Made by a program: the position numbers and the translations under genes. 64,000 nt of DNA from Vibrio zhanjiangensis (lineage in GTDB: Bacteria > Pseudomonadota > Gammaproteobacteria > Enterobacterales > Vibrionaceae): NCBI RefSeq assembly GCF_030161235.1, contig NZ_BSPW01000014.1:1-64000 (forward strand). The letters run 5' to 3'. The notes under the pieces are model-generated. The model was not told the DNA's origin. It saw only the letters and a program-made list of their open reading frames with translations, and did no database searches. This document shows, piece after piece, positions 28,663-38,878 of the stretch. The first letter of the stretch is position 1, and each line of letters starts with the position of its first letter.

Positions 28663-30540
28663 CTATGCTCCAATGACACCGCCATCCTCGCGTGTAATAG
28701 CCATAATGGTTGATCGTGGCTTAGTGTTACCACCAGCAGGGAAATGAGACGGTGCACCACCATCTCCAGGATGCTGCACACCTATAAACATCGTTTTGTA
28801 GTCTTCAGAGAAAGTTAATCCCGTGATTTCACACGCTATTGGTCCAGTTAGGAAACGACGCACTTCACCAGTAATAGGATCGCCACACAGCATCTGATTA
28901 TTGCCCTGTCCAGCAAAGTCACCTTTATTGGAATAATCACCATCGGTTTGAATCCATAAACGACCAGCTTTATCAAAACCAATACCATCTGGGCTGTTAA
29001 ACATATTATCCGCGTTGATATTATTACTCCCTGCATACAAATTGCCTTTGTGTACACTTGGGTTACCTGCAATAAGATAGAGATCCCATTCAAACGACTC
29101 AGCAGTATGGTCTCCGTTTGCTGGTGCCCAACGAACAATCTGACCATAATGGTTCTTTTTACGTGGATTAGGACCACCAACTGGCTGCCCTTCTTTTACA
29201 CCTCGGTTCTTATTATTGGTTAGGGTACAGAAGACAAATTTCTTGTCCGGATGAACGGCAACCCACTCTGGTCTATCCATTGTTGTTGCTCCAACATGTG
29301 TTGCAGCACGGCGCGCGAACGTCACAACTTCAGCCTGATCACTAAAACCATTCGCTTTAACTAGACCATTTTTCCCATACGTAAGCTCCACCCACTGACC
29401 GTGACCCTTTAGCTCATCTTTATCAAAATCGAATTTAGCGACGTACAAGGTTCCTTCTTCGAGTAGATTTCTGTTTTGTTGATCATTGCCGACTTGATAC
29501 TTATTCTTAGAAACAAATTTATACAGATGTTCCCCGCGTTCGTCATCTCCCATATAAACCACAACATGACCATCATCGTTAACAACTACCGCAGCATTCT
29601 CGTGCTTAAAACGACCTAGAGCGGTTCTTTTAACAGGTGTTGAGGTAGGATCGTGGGGATCAATCTCTACTATCCAGCCAAAGCGGTGAGGCTCGTTAGG
29701 GTGAAGAGAAATATCAAAGCGCTCATCCTTGTTATGCCATTGATATTCACTCTGCTCTGGCAATATCCCATAACGCTTGTGATCATCCGATACCTCGACA
29801 GGTTTAACACTCCCGAAATAACCGTCAAAATTCTCTTCACAAGTAAGATAAGTTCCCCATGGAGTTTGTCCATTCGCACAGTTAGCAAAGGTGCCAAGAG
29901 GCTTCATACCAGATGGATCGAGCTTGGTTTTCATTAAACTATGACCGGCTGCTGGCCCCGTTAACTTCATCTCCGTATTCGCTGTAATTCGGCGATTACG
30001 CTGACCACTCTTGTCCAATTGCCATTGGCCATTAGATTGTACGATTTCAAATACCGTTACCCCGTGCGCCGCTTGTGACTTAGCAACATCATCCGCCGTC
30101 ATGGATTTGCCACCATGGTCAAAGAGGTATTCATAATTGGTATACTCATTATTGACTGCTATCACCGCTCTCTCTTGGCTGATAGGAAATAAGCTCATAC
30201 CATCATTGTTGTCACCAAACTGCTGTAACTGAGCTTTCGAATTTTGCTTTCCACTTGGATCAAATTCAGGTGAATCTACAAAAAGAGGATCTCCCCAAGA
30301 TACCAAAGGCGTCGCTTTATAACCTTTAGGAACAACGAGAGTATCCTCAGTTGAAGCAGGTACCGGATCAAAATTCAGTAAAGTGCTTTTCTTATTAGCA
30401 GCAAATGCTTTAGCAATAGGATTGAGTGATAAAAAAGCGCCAGCGCCCACAGCAGCAGTCCCAGTTAAAAAACGTCGGCGAGATAGCCTCGCATCGATCA
30501 TTTGACTAAATTGCGACTCTTGCTCTTCGTGGTTTTTCAT
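28663..30540 (-). CDS. phoX: PhoX-family alkaline phosphatase, Tat-exported
   Basis: 625 residues. The N-terminus carries a twin-arginine signal (LSRRRFLTGTAAVGAGAFLSL, residues about 19-40). The body is the DUF839/PhoX beta-propeller: AVNNEYTNYEY, TCEENFDGYFG, IEIDPHDP-type strands, AGSNNINADNMFNSPDG, and a C-terminal FIGVQHPGD. PhoX is a calcium/iron monoesterase and diesterase used for phosphate scavenging in marine bacteria. AAGGA precedes the ATG. A Pho-box-like site lies about 110 bp upstream, so phosphate-starvation control is likely. Confidence 0.85.
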   Translation of the reverse strand: MKNHEEQESQFSQMIDARLSRRRFLTGTAAVGAGAFLSLNPIAKAFAANKKSTLLNFDPVPASTEDTLVVPKGYKATPLVSWGDPLFVDSPEFDPSGKQNSKAQLQQFGDNNDGMSLFPISQERAVIAVNNEYTNYEYLFDHGGKSMTADDVAKSQAAHGVTVFEIVQSNGQWQLDKSGQRNRRITANTEMKLTGPAAGHSLMKTKLDPSGMKPLGTFANCANGQTPWGTYLTCEENFDGYFGSVKPVEVSDDHKRYGILPEQSEYQWHNKDERFDISLHPNEPHRFGWIVEIDPHDPTSTPVKRTALGRFKHENAAVVVNDDGHVVVYMGDDERGEHLYKFVSKNKYQVGNDQQNRNLLEEGTLYVAKFDFDKDELKGHGQWVELTYGKNGLVKANGFSDQAEVVTFARRAATHVGATTMDRPEWVAVHPDKKFVFCTLTNNKNRGVKEGQPVGGPNPRKKNHYGQIVRWAPANGDHTAESFEWDLYLIAGNPSVHKGNLYAGSNNINADNMFNSPDGIGFDKAGRLWIQTDGDYSNKGDFAGQGNNQMLCGDPITGEVRRFLTGPIACEITGLTFSEDYKTMFIGVQHPGDGGAPSHFPAGGNTKPRSTIMAITREDGGVIGA

Positions 30541-30649
30541 TGCAAATTCCTTGTGTATGTTTTTTTAGTCTTGGGAGAGGATAGACCGAAAAAATGACAA
30601 CGAGGTTAAACTATTGTTTCTTTTGTAATGAATACGCATCCCTGATCTA

Positions 30650-30667
30650 ATGAAAGTTACATTGCAG
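30650..30667 (-). promoter_or_regulatory. Pho box upstream of phoX
   Basis: On the minus strand: CTGCAAT-GTAA-CTTTCAT, against the PhoB consensus of two CTGTCAT units spaced by 4. Eleven of 14 positions in the two half-sites match, and the location fits phoX control. Confidence 0.6.
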
Positions 30668-30840
30668 TTCCAAGAAAGTGCGTTATCTTTCACTTTCACA
30701 GCAAAAAGTTCTGAGTCGTAGTAAAAATTGCATCTCAATATGTGGCGTTCTTCAAATAGGCTCACTACAGTAAATTTGTTCATTAAGTACTTGATTTATA
30801 GATATCAGGATAAAACCAAGCTGCTACATGAGGGAATTTG

Positions 30841-30927
30841 ATGAAAAAAATGAGAAAAGCTCAGCTTCACCGCATTCGCATCCAGTTCTGGAAAGATGTA
30901 AGCAAAAGTACATCCAAAAGTAGATAA
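30841..30927 (+). CDS. possible 28-residue basic peptide
   Basis: ATG at 30841 with GAGGGA 6-7 nt upstream, then MKKMRKAQLHRIRIQFWKDV and a serine/lysine-rich end. Highly basic, one amphipathic helix. A strong terminator (30946-30970) follows, giving a compact plus-strand unit between two minus-strand genes. It could be a small protein gene or an sRNA with a chance ORF. Confidence 0.4.
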   Translation: MKKMRKAQLHRIRIQFWKDVSKSTSKSR

Positions 30928-30945
30928 ATTTCAAACACAAAGAGC

Positions 30946-30975
30946 AAAGCTGGCATTGTTGCCAGCTTTTCTTTT
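30946..30975 (+). terminator. strong plus-strand terminator after the 28-codon ORF
   Basis: AAAGCTGGCA (30946-30955) pairs with TGCCAGCTTT (30960-30969), loop TTGT, then TTCTTTTC. No other plus-strand gene precedes it. Confidence 0.8.
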
Positions 30976-31008
30976 CAAAAATAAATAAAATCTAATCGAA
31001 CGACGGAT

Positions 31009-32646
31009 CTACTTGCTCGCTGATAAAGAGAAGTCATCCAATGTCGAGGAAATTCCCTTAGCCATATCGTTCATATCTACAGCAATAAATGAGCTGTCCT
31101 TGATTTTCTTATTGGTGTTTTTCAGCAAGTTCGATAAATAACTCTGGGCCTCTCTGAGCTCGTGGATACGTCTTGACTGCTCATCAATCAATGCCGCTAT
31201 TTCATGCTGCTGGCCCACCGTTAGTGAAATTGAGTTCGAAATTCGCTCGATATTTTGCGCCGTATAACTGCTGCACTGCTTACTGTTCTCAACTTCCTTT
31301 TGCAACTGAGCAACAGAGTCTACCGATACCTTAACACGCTCAGTTAATTCGTTAAGCAAATTGCTGATTTCGCCAGTTGAATGATTAGTCTTGCTCGCCA
31401 ACACACGCACCTCATCCGAAACAACCGCAAACCCACGCCCTTGTTCACCCGCTCGCGCCGCTTCAATCGCCGCATTTAGAGCAAGTAAATTCGTTTGCTC
31501 AGCGATTATCTGAATCACATCGATAATACTGTAAACTTTTTCTGCAACTTGGCTAAGCTCTTGAATATTTTGAGATACTTTTTCTGATTCAGCCGAGGCC
31601 AATTCGACTGCCTTTATGTTGTTATGGATGGTTTCTAAACCGAGCTGGGCACTTTTCTGACTTTCAGCCGCAGACTCCAGTGTATTTTCCACCACTTGAG
31701 AAGCACGCTCAAATGATGCAAATAATTCATCAGATATCTTTGCAATCTCATCATATTTTCTTTTTTCATCGTCATAACTACTGTCGACTTCTTGGGCCAA
31801 GGATTCAACTCGGTTAGATAAACGCGAAATGCTGTCTGCACTCGTTTTTAGTCCTTTAACCACCGACGACAAGGCATGTCTCATAGAAAAAATATTGGTC
31901 GCCAATAACCCTAATTCACTCCTATTGGTCAGCTCTGCGGAGTGACTTTTATCTTCTAAGTCACCTTTACTAATTTCTCGAGTAATAGTCACTAACTTAT
32001 TAATTGGCTCTATTAAACTTCGCCCAATCAGGTAGAGAAGAATGATCGTCAGCGATAAACTGACCAGTGATATTAGGGTAATGTCTTTCTTCAACGCACT
32101 GATATTGTTATCCGAGTGTTTATTGTAGCTGAGTACCGCCTGATTCATGGCTGCCAACGTTTTATGATTCGCCAGCATGAAGGCATCAATTTTTTCCTCG
32201 GAAGGTAATCTTGAACTTTGTAGTAACTCTAGAGCCATTGCCTTTTGTGCAAACCATAACTGCTCAACAGTATACAGCTTGTTGTTAAATTCCGTCGCAG
32301 TGCTTTTCACCAAATCAATGGGCGTCTGCATGGATAAGTCTGAAAATGTCTGACCTCCTGTTTTTAACGCTTGGAGTGATATTTCGTAGAGCTTAATTGT
32401 ATTGTCGTAACTAAGCTGGGGAGCCGTCACCTTATTCTCCCTTTGCAAAGAGAGCATCACTTCACTGGCAAACTTTTTGGTTAGCATCCTCTGGCGGCCA
32501 GCCACGTTGATCACCGTCCCATCTTGCGCATTCATTTCGAGTGTTGATACCACATTGATGGCAATAATTACGACTGTCAAAACGAAAACGATGGAAATAG
32601 TCAGCAATCGATTGGTCACAGAAATATTGGACAGAATGTTTTTCAT
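31009..32646 (-). CDS. methyl-accepting chemotaxis protein with PilJ-type sensor
   Basis: 545 residues from ATG 32646. A membrane helix near residues 10-30 and another near 190-210 bracket a periplasmic PilJ/NarX-type four-helix sensor ([16 protein letters not shown], and a second [12 protein letters not shown] segment). A HAMP domain follows ([15 protein letters not shown]), then the MCP signalling hairpin ([32 protein letters not shown]; seen in shorter pieces). The TTG-started longer frame to 32709 is not needed. Ligand unknown; PilJ-type sensors often detect nitrate/nitrite or surface cues. It stands apart from the chemosensory operon. Confidence 0.88.
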   Translation of the reverse strand: MKNILSNISVTNRLLTISIVFVLTVVIIAINVVSTLEMNAQDGTVINVAGRQRMLTKKFASEVMLSLQRENKVTAPQLSYDNTIKLYEISLQALKTGGQTFSDLSMQTPIDLVKSTATEFNNKLYTVEQLWFAQKAMALELLQSSRLPSEEKIDAFMLANHKTLAAMNQAVLSYNKHSDNNISALKKDITLISLVSLSLTIILLYLIGRSLIEPINKLVTITREISKGDLEDKSHSAELTNRSELGLLATNIFSMRHALSSVVKGLKTSADSISRLSNRVESLAQEVDSSYDDEKRKYDEIAKISDELFASFERASQVVENTLESAAESQKSAQLGLETIHNNIKAVELASAESEKVSQNIQELSQVAEKVYSIIDVIQIIAEQTNLLALNAAIEAARAGEQGRGFAVVSDEVRVLASKTNHSTGEISNLLNELTERVKVSVDSVAQLQKEVENSKQCSSYTAQNIERISNSISLTVGQQHEIAALIDEQSRRIHELREAQSYLSNLLKNTNKKIKDSSFIAVDMNDMAKGISSTLDDFSLSASK

Positions 32647-32755
32647 TTGAGCATTCTCTAGAAAACAAATAGACCATATGAGTCTAGTTTTATATCTGTA
32701 AAATCTCAAAAGTCACATCATTTGTTTTGGCATCAAAAGAAAATTTATACGTCCA

Positions 32756-34636
32756 CTAGGTATTTTTATTAACCAGCAAATAATCAAAAACATTCCGAAC
32801 AAACGGCGCACCAACCTTAGAGCCACCATTGCCATGCTCTATAACGACAGAAGTCACATATTCAGGGTTATTGCATGGGGCAAATCCTGTATACAGGCCA
32901 TGATCGAGTAGATGATGACTTAACTCTTTCGAGTTGTAGATCTCATCTTGCTTTAATCCAAAGACCTGTGCCGTCCCTGATTTTCCTCCACTACAATATT
33001 GCGCGCCCTTGAACGATCTTCGTCCAGAACCTCTTGAGCCCTGATTCACAAGCCGCATAGCATTGAGTGATATGTTCCAATAAATATCCTTTACTTGATT
33101 CATGGCATTGGTTTTTGGGTAGTCGACAAGTTGAGCAGACTCAAGGCTTTGTCCATGATCAATAACGGCTTTAAGCAAATGGGGAGAGGTTACATTACCA
33201 TGATTCACCAGTACTGATGTTGCTTTGGCCAGTTGAAGCGGCGTGGCCGTCCAATACCCTTGCCCTATACCAATAGGAACCGTATCTCCTTTGTACCAAG
33301 GCTGATGATGCCTGCGTTGCTTCCACTCTCTGGTTGGCATATTTGCCGCCGTTTCCTCAAAAACATCAATACCAGTGCGCTGACCAAATCCAAACATTCC
33401 CATCCAGTCTGATATTCTGTCTATGCCAAGATCGTATGCAATTTGGTAAAAAAACGAATCAACCGACTCTTCTATTGCCAAAGTAACATCGACATTACCA
33501 TGTCCCCAACGCCTCCAATCTCTCCAAGCCTTTGAGTGAAGCCCAGAGCCAGGAATTTGCCAACGGCCATGATCATTACGTACAGTCTCAGGACTGATAA
33601 CTTTTTCACTTAAGCCCGCAATAGCGATAAATGGTTTTACCGTTGAGGCAGGTGGATAGACTCCTAACGTTGCTCGGTTGAGCAGTGGGTGGCGCGGATC
33701 TTTTAATAGTTGACTGTATTCGGAGCTCGAAATCCCCCCAACAAATGGATTAGGATCATAGCTAGGGCTTGAAACCATTGCGAGAACACTGTTGTCTTTA
33801 GGATCAAGGACAACAGCACTTCCTTGCCTATCTCCCAAAAGTTGGTAGACATGTTGTTGCAATCCAATGTCAATGTTGAGGACAAGATCTTTTCCTGCAA
33901 TAGGAGGAACATACTTCAAGGTGCGTATCACGCGCCCTCGGCTATTGACTTCGACTTCCTCATAACCCTGTTGTCCGTGTAAGAGTTTTTCGTAATATCG
34001 TTCTATACCAAGCTTACCAATGGTTTTGGTTGCTCGATAATTGCCAAACTCTCCCTCTTGTTTCAAATTTTCTATATCTCGATCATTAATGTGTGCTACG
34101 TATCCCACAACATGAGTTAACGCATCCCCGTAAGGATAATATCGCTTCATTTCGGCACTGATTCTAAACTCTGGGAATTCATGTTGATGGGCAGAGAATT
34201 GAGCGACTTCTATTTCACTGATATCTGACTTTATGATTTGTGGTTTATGTCCTATCGGGCGAAGTTCAAGAAGTGCCTGGCGTTGCTCCGACGATAGATT
34301 AATATAATTTGATACATGAAGCACAGAATCGCGCCAAGAGGTCACTTTAGTTGGAATAACCTCTAAAACGTAAACAGGCACATTTTGAGCGACAAGATGA
34401 CCATTTCTATCATAGATCAGCCCTCGTGGCGGAGAGATAGGTAAAACTTGAATTCGGTTATCGTTTGCTCGTGTCTGATAGTAAGAAAAATTTTTGACTT
34501 CAAGTTGATATAAGTTTGCAACAAGCAGAAAACATAACCCTATCATGGTGATAAAGGCTACACCAGCTCGGCGTTTGAACAAACTAATCTCAAAGTCGTA
34601 GTTACGCAGGCGGTTTATACATCGATTTAGCTTCAT
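32756..34636 (-). CDS. penicillin-binding protein 2 paralogue (peptidoglycan transpeptidase)
   Basis: 626 residues: one N-terminal membrane anchor (FITMIGLCFLLVANLYQLEV), PBP dimer domain (SPPRGLIYDRNG) and transpeptidase domain. The nucleophile is Ser331 in PPASTVKPF (E. coli PBP2 Ser330); the KSGTAQVF motif and an SVD in place of SxN are also present. PBP2 (mrdA) normally sits with rodA on chromosome I; here there is no rodA or other mrd gene beside it, which suggests a second copy with a conditional role. No strong ribosome site. Confidence 0.85.
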   Translation of the reverse strand: MKLNRCINRLRNYDFEISLFKRRAGVAFITMIGLCFLLVANLYQLEVKNFSYYQTRANDNRIQVLPISPPRGLIYDRNGHLVAQNVPVYVLEVIPTKVTSWRDSVLHVSNYINLSSEQRQALLELRPIGHKPQIIKSDISEIEVAQFSAHQHEFPEFRISAEMKRYYPYGDALTHVVGYVAHINDRDIENLKQEGEFGNYRATKTIGKLGIERYYEKLLHGQQGYEEVEVNSRGRVIRTLKYVPPIAGKDLVLNIDIGLQQHVYQLLGDRQGSAVVLDPKDNSVLAMVSSPSYDPNPFVGGISSSEYSQLLKDPRHPLLNRATLGVYPPASTVKPFIAIAGLSEKVISPETVRNDHGRWQIPGSGLHSKAWRDWRRWGHGNVDVTLAIEESVDSFFYQIAYDLGIDRISDWMGMFGFGQRTGIDVFEETAANMPTREWKQRRHHQPWYKGDTVPIGIGQGYWTATPLQLAKATSVLVNHGNVTSPHLLKAVIDHGQSLESAQLVDYPKTNAMNQVKDIYWNISLNAMRLVNQGSRGSGRRSFKGAQYCSGGKSGTAQVFGLKQDEIYNSKELSHHLLDHGLYTGFAPCNNPEYVTSVVIEHGNGGSKVGAPFVRNVFDYLLVNKNT

Positions 34637-34860
34637 AGAATCTTATAAAAATACAGCTGCCAAAAGCAGGGCAAAAAATGAAAGGGAGAGGCTGTTTTAA
34701 TTGGCGATACTCTAACAAACTCGGCGACAAGTTTGTATTGATAGTGTCAACTGTTGCTAGCCAAAGATTCATCAAGTTGTATATTCGAGATCTCGTGAAC
34801 ACTATTTTTTTTGCGTTAATTTTATGATGTAGGCGTCAGGGACAACAGAAGGAAATGGCA

Positions 34861-35295
34861 ATGCAATATCAACATATAATGGTTGCGTTAGAGCTATCAA
34901 ATGACAGCAACTTGCTGATAGAAAGGGCAATATTCATGGCTAAGCAGCATAACGCTGATATCTCATTTATTCACATTGACGGCTCTCATGGGGAGATTTA
35001 TCCAGACCTTGTCGATATTCACTCTGATATTAGTGTTAGGCCAGTCAGTGATCTTGCGATGAAAAAATTAAGGTCATTTGAAGCGAATGTCGACTTTCCA
35101 ATCCGGCATTTTCTCGTTGGGACCGGTAACTTAGCCAATAAACTTTCTGAAACGATAGAAAAGTATCATGTGGATTTATTGCTGTGTGGACACCATCAGG
35201 ATTTTTGGAGCAAAATTATTTCTTACTCCCGGCAGCTCATCAATCGCTCGCCAGTCGACATCTTGGTCGTACCAATTTCAGGAGAAAACAGTTAA
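34861..35295 (+). CDS. universal stress protein family (UspA-like)
   Basis: 144 residues. Starts MQYQHIMVALELSNDSNLLIERA, with a Usp-type C-terminal end (DLLLCGHHQDFWSKIISYS, then NRSPVDILVVP). The G-2x-G-9x-G(S/T) nucleotide motif is degenerate, as in UspA rather than ATP-binding Usps. I chose the second ATG (34861) because GAAGGA lies 8 nt upstream; the first (34855) is too close to it. Monocistronic and followed by a terminator hairpin. Confidence 0.8.
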   Translation: MQYQHIMVALELSNDSNLLIERAIFMAKQHNADISFIHIDGSHGEIYPDLVDIHSDISVRPVSDLAMKKLRSFEANVDFPIRHFLVGTGNLANKLSETIEKYHVDLLLCGHHQDFWSKIISYSRQLINRSPVDILVVPISGENS

Positions 35296-35323
35296 AGATG
35301 ACGGTCATCGAGATATGACTCTC

Positions 35324-35354
35324 ACCGCTTTGATTCCATGTCAAAGCGGTTGTT
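35324..35354 (+). terminator. terminator after the Usp gene
   Basis: ACCGCTTTGA (35324-35333) pairs with TCAAAGCGGT (35341-35350), then TGTT. Lies between convergent genes. Confidence 0.7.
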
Positions 35355-35368
35355 ATGTGATTTGGTGA

Positions 35369-37042
35369 TTAATCTTGCTCTAACGCTTCTTCGTCCATGG
35401 CTGAAGCACATTTAATCTCATACTGATTAAAGCTGAACGTACTGGTTCCATGGACACGTTTTGTAATAACCTTTTCTTCCCCATACTGCACGGTAACATG
35501 GGTGTATACCTTATTTTTAACCTCTATGGTATTTTCTTCTAACGCCTCTTCAAGCTCAATTTCTAGCCGATCTCTCGCCATCTTAGCTTTTTCTAATTTT
35601 TCATTAGACTCTTGCTTTAGTTTAGCAATGTCAGCTTCTTCCTCTTCAGTACGCTCTGCTTTGGGTCTTTTCTTGAACTCAAGCTCTTTTCTCACGACTT
35701 TCATCGTCGCTTCTTGGGCCGCTGTATATTCTTCTTTATACTTTTGTTGTCGTTCTTTGAAGTTCGCATAACGAGCAAAGGCGTTTACATAAGTTGCAGT
35801 ATCCCCTTCTACACCTAAATTGACACAAACAATCTTCCCGCCTACTTTCGCACTGCCACCACTCAATGTGCCTTGTTTGCCAGCGTCATCGGAAACGGTA
35901 AGGTTCTTGCCACATCTCAACTCGTTGCTCATACAGTGTATGGCGAGATTAATGTCTTCTGCGGCTTGAAGCTCTGAAAACTGAGCATAGTTAGCGGTGA
36001 TCGAACCACCCGACTTAACCTTACAGCTTTTCTCCTCACCTTCAGAAACGTTGTGCCCTATGATGCCTTTTGCAACTTCAATATCTCCCTGTGCCTGTAT
36101 GTCTGCCGATTCAATAAAACCACCCACTGTGAGATTTCCTGTCGTACGAACGACCATGTCTGATTCAATATTTCCAGTAACAATCAAGTTGCCTTTAAAC
36201 TTTATGTGCCCCGTCGCAACACCTATTGATGGAAGACAAAGGGCATCTTCCACTTCTACAGAACGCTCTTTTATAATCGGCATACCAGAAACCTGTGCGA
36301 TTAACAAATTTGGGTCATCAGGAGAGATTTCCGAGCCTTTTGCAACTTTGAGGGTGGCATCATTGCCAGGTTTAGGTGGAATAGGCTTGCCTTGAACAGT
36401 CACCCCAGGCACTCCCTTAGTTGCCGGGATGCGTTTCATCAAACCAGCACCAGCTTCAATCGTTACGGTTTCACCAAGGTTTAACATATCGACTTTGCCG
36501 CTTTCATCTTCTTTCGGCGCGAGAACTTGTTTAGTAACGTCTTTGACTAGAGGAATAAACTTGGCGTCTTGCCCTTGAACTGGATTTTTGCCCTTTGCTA
36601 CAGGCTGTGTAAAGGTTTCACCGGGTTTGAGTTGATGACTCATAACGAGCACTTTCTTTAACGCAAGCTTATTTATTCCCTTGATAACATGGGCCCGAGC
36701 AAGCGCATGAACAATTTGGGGCCCCTTAAGGGGAGCACCACGATAAGCTCCCGTCACAACCATACTTGCTAGCATATCTTGTTCAGATAATACGACTTCA
36801 ACCTCAGCATCCCTAACTTCGGCAATAGAGAATCCGATCAGCGCTTCACTTTTCCCTTCATTTGCACAATTTACAAAACGAGTGACTTCGTCTGTTAGTA
36901 TACAAAAGTCGGTGGCGCCAATTTCTTTCAACGCTTCTTCAACACCCTTATAGTCAAGCTTCCCCTCAGGATTCATATCCTGTGGTAACTTGGCTATAAC
37001 ATGTTTATTATCATCAGATAAGCTGACTAACTCGTTCCACAT
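35369..37042 (-). CDS. FapA/DUF342-family protein (polymer-forming beta-helix)
   Basis: 557 residues of the FapA (formerly DUF342) type: an N-terminal domain, a central region with GTKGVPGVTVQGKPIPPKPG-like turns, then a right-handed beta-helix of repeated GNL-V-G-IESAD-Q-GDI-V turns (about 270-390), ending in a long charged coiled coil (ELEFKKRPKAERTEEEEADI onward). Located 124 bp after the chemosensory operon on the same strand; the gap holds a parS2 site. FapA proteins are linked to flagellar or polar assembly; here a role with the array is inference. Confidence 0.75.
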   Translation of the reverse strand: MWNELVSLSDDNKHVIAKLPQDMNPEGKLDYKGVEEALKEIGATDFCILTDEVTRFVNCANEGKSEALIGFSIAEVRDAEVEVVLSEQDMLASMVVTGAYRGAPLKGPQIVHALARAHVIKGINKLALKKVLVMSHQLKPGETFTQPVAKGKNPVQGQDAKFIPLVKDVTKQVLAPKEDESGKVDMLNLGETVTIEAGAGLMKRIPATKGVPGVTVQGKPIPPKPGNDATLKVAKGSEISPDDPNLLIAQVSGMPIIKERSVEVEDALCLPSIGVATGHIKFKGNLIVTGNIESDMVVRTTGNLTVGGFIESADIQAQGDIEVAKGIIGHNVSEGEEKSCKVKSGGSITANYAQFSELQAAEDINLAIHCMSNELRCGKNLTVSDDAGKQGTLSGGSAKVGGKIVCVNLGVEGDTATYVNAFARYANFKERQQKYKEEYTAAQEATMKVVRKELEFKKRPKAERTEEEEADIAKLKQESNEKLEKAKMARDRLEIELEEALEENTIEVKNKVYTHVTVQYGEEKVITKRVHGTSTFSFNQYEIKCASAMDEEALEQD

Positions 37043-37148
37043 TTACAGCCTGCTTGCGTTTGCCCCTTTAAGTTTAGTTTATATAATCCTATTGGAATAC
37101 AATATTTAATTTATAGCAAAGTAGGGGCTAGGTCACTTCTCTGCTACT

Positions 37149-37161
37149 TTTACACTGTAAA
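37149..37161. promoter_or_regulatory. parS2 centromere site (chromosome II)
   Basis: TTTACACTGTAAA, a perfect ParB2 consensus site, in the gap between the RR-PP2C gene and the FapA gene. Confidence 0.85.
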
Positions 37162-37166
37162 TATCA

Positions 37167-38861
37167 TTAGTCAGAACTAGGAAAATGGTGCTTAGAATCC
37201 AAACAATAGACCGCTGTCACACATTTACCTTGCTTTGAATACTCCAAAGAATCACATAATTCGGAAGCAAGTATTATACCACGGCCATGTGTCAATGATT
37301 TATCGGTTCCTGCTTTCAACTTAACGTGATCGAAACCTTCACCATTATGTTCAAGAACCATAATTACCTTTTTATTCTCAGGCTGATAATCAATGGACAA
37401 AGAGACCCAATATTTATCAGGCAACTCTTGAAGCTTTTGCTCGCGGAGCTGATAAAAAGTAAAAAAGCCATCTGGTTCTTCTTTGATTCGTGAGTCCATA
37501 CTAAGCAACCCATGCTCAATAGCATTGGCAAACAATTCAGACAATACAGAACAAACTAAATCAAGATGTGGCCCCGACATCACACCACTTATAAACTGCC
37601 GAACTTCATTCATGACAGTGACTGACTTTAGTACCGAAGCTGGAAATTGTATTGTGGACTGAGATCGCGTCTGACTCAGATAGAAATAATTTTGTTTGAC
37701 ATTTCCATCATCGATATTTGAAATAGGAAACGTCATCGACAATATGGATAAGTCATCACCCACATTTCGGTTGGAAAAATTTTTCACTGATTCAAAAACG
37801 GTCGGAATTATTGCACGTCCAGAAGTCAGCGCTTCTTCAAGACGCAGCTGACCATATTGCTCCCCTATACCATTTTCAGCTTCAACCACACCATCGGTGT
37901 AGCACACTATCTTTTGATCCGGCTCCAGCTTATAGTGTACAAGGTCTGTTTCAAACTCATGTTCTTTTAACACACCAAGAGGCATATGGGTTGACACTAA
38001 TTTCCGCACAATAGTGCCATCTTTATCTAACAAATAGCCGTCAGGTAATCCACCTCCCCACCACGAGACCTCGAAGCCATTCGCTCTTATCTCAAACACG
38101 CTTGCAGCTAACATCATTCCCATAGGCAAAAACCTAACTAAAACGTCATTGAGTTCGCGAACGATTTCTCCAAGTGACAAACCTTTGGCTGCCATAGAAA
38201 AGAAAGCGCGTGTTGCCGGTATAGCAGAAATAGCAGCGGGAAGCCCATGACCCGTGGCATCCGCTATCATGACATAAACGCCCCCATGAGGACGATTAGC
38301 AACCACTATCATATCACCGTTAAAGACTGTCGATGGCGTCGATTTGTATTCGATACCATAGATGTTGCTTAGCTGAGAACTCATTTCATCCATCAAATTA
38401 GAAAAAATCGATTCGGCAATCGCATAGTCATAACGGACCTGCTCATGAAAACGACTCAGCTCATCTCTTTGTTCTCTCACTTGGTTGTGTATCTTTACAA
38501 TACGATAGTGGGCCTGAACCTTAGCTAACAATACGCTGCGCTCTACTGGTTTAGGAATGAAGTCGTCACCAAGCGCCATACATTTCTCAAATGAGTCATG
38601 ATCGTCTAAGACCGTAAGAAAAATGATCGGCATATGTGTGCCTGGAAATGCCTCTCGAATTTCTTTAGCGGTACTAAATCCATCTTTCACTGGCATTACA
38701 ACATCAAGAAGAATCACATCAGGCAAGAGTGGCATTTGCCGCATAGCACTAACCACTCCCTCACCATTTTCAAAAGTGGTTACTTTTTCTGTAATGCCAC
38801 TTAACATAAACCGACACAACTCTCTGTTCGTCGCGTGGTCGTCGACTATCATGACATGCAT
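37167..38861 (-). CDS. response regulator with PP2C phosphatase and HATPase kinase domains
   Basis: 564 residues in three modules. Receiver domain 1-120 (VDDHATNRELC, ILLDVVMPVKDGFS with the phospho-Asp, IPKPVERS). SpoIIE/PP2C serine phosphatase about 185-370 (MIADATGHGLPAAI, CYTDGVVEAENGIGEQYG). C-terminal RsbW-like HATPase about 430-560 (SELFANAIEHG, HGRGIILASEL). This HsbR-type layout both kinases and dephosphorylates an anti-sigma antagonist. The adjacent STAS protein (17-bp gap) is the obvious substrate. AAGGAG precedes the ATG. Confidence 0.92.
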   Translation of the reverse strand: MHVMIVDDHATNRELCRFMLSGITEKVTTFENGEGVVSAMRQMPLLPDVILLDVVMPVKDGFSTAKEIREAFPGTHMPIIFLTVLDDHDSFEKCMALGDDFIPKPVERSVLLAKVQAHYRIVKIHNQVREQRDELSRFHEQVRYDYAIAESIFSNLMDEMSSQLSNIYGIEYKSTPSTVFNGDMIVVANRPHGGVYVMIADATGHGLPAAISAIPATRAFFSMAAKGLSLGEIVRELNDVLVRFLPMGMMLAASVFEIRANGFEVSWWGGGLPDGYLLDKDGTIVRKLVSTHMPLGVLKEHEFETDLVHYKLEPDQKIVCYTDGVVEAENGIGEQYGQLRLEEALTSGRAIIPTVFESVKNFSNRNVGDDLSILSMTFPISNIDDGNVKQNYFYLSQTRSQSTIQFPASVLKSVTVMNEVRQFISGVMSGPHLDLVCSVLSELFANAIEHGLLSMDSRIKEEPDGFFTFYQLREQKLQELPDKYWVSLSIDYQPENKKVIMVLEHNGEGFDHVKLKAGTDKSLTHGRGIILASELCDSLEYSKQGKCVTAVYCLDSKHHFPSSD

Positions 38862-38878
38862 ACGACTCTCCTTGATGT

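Noticed and set aside
30565..30783. 72-residue minus-strand frame upstream of phoX
   Set aside because: No ribosome site, and it overlaps the Pho box and promoter region of phoX.
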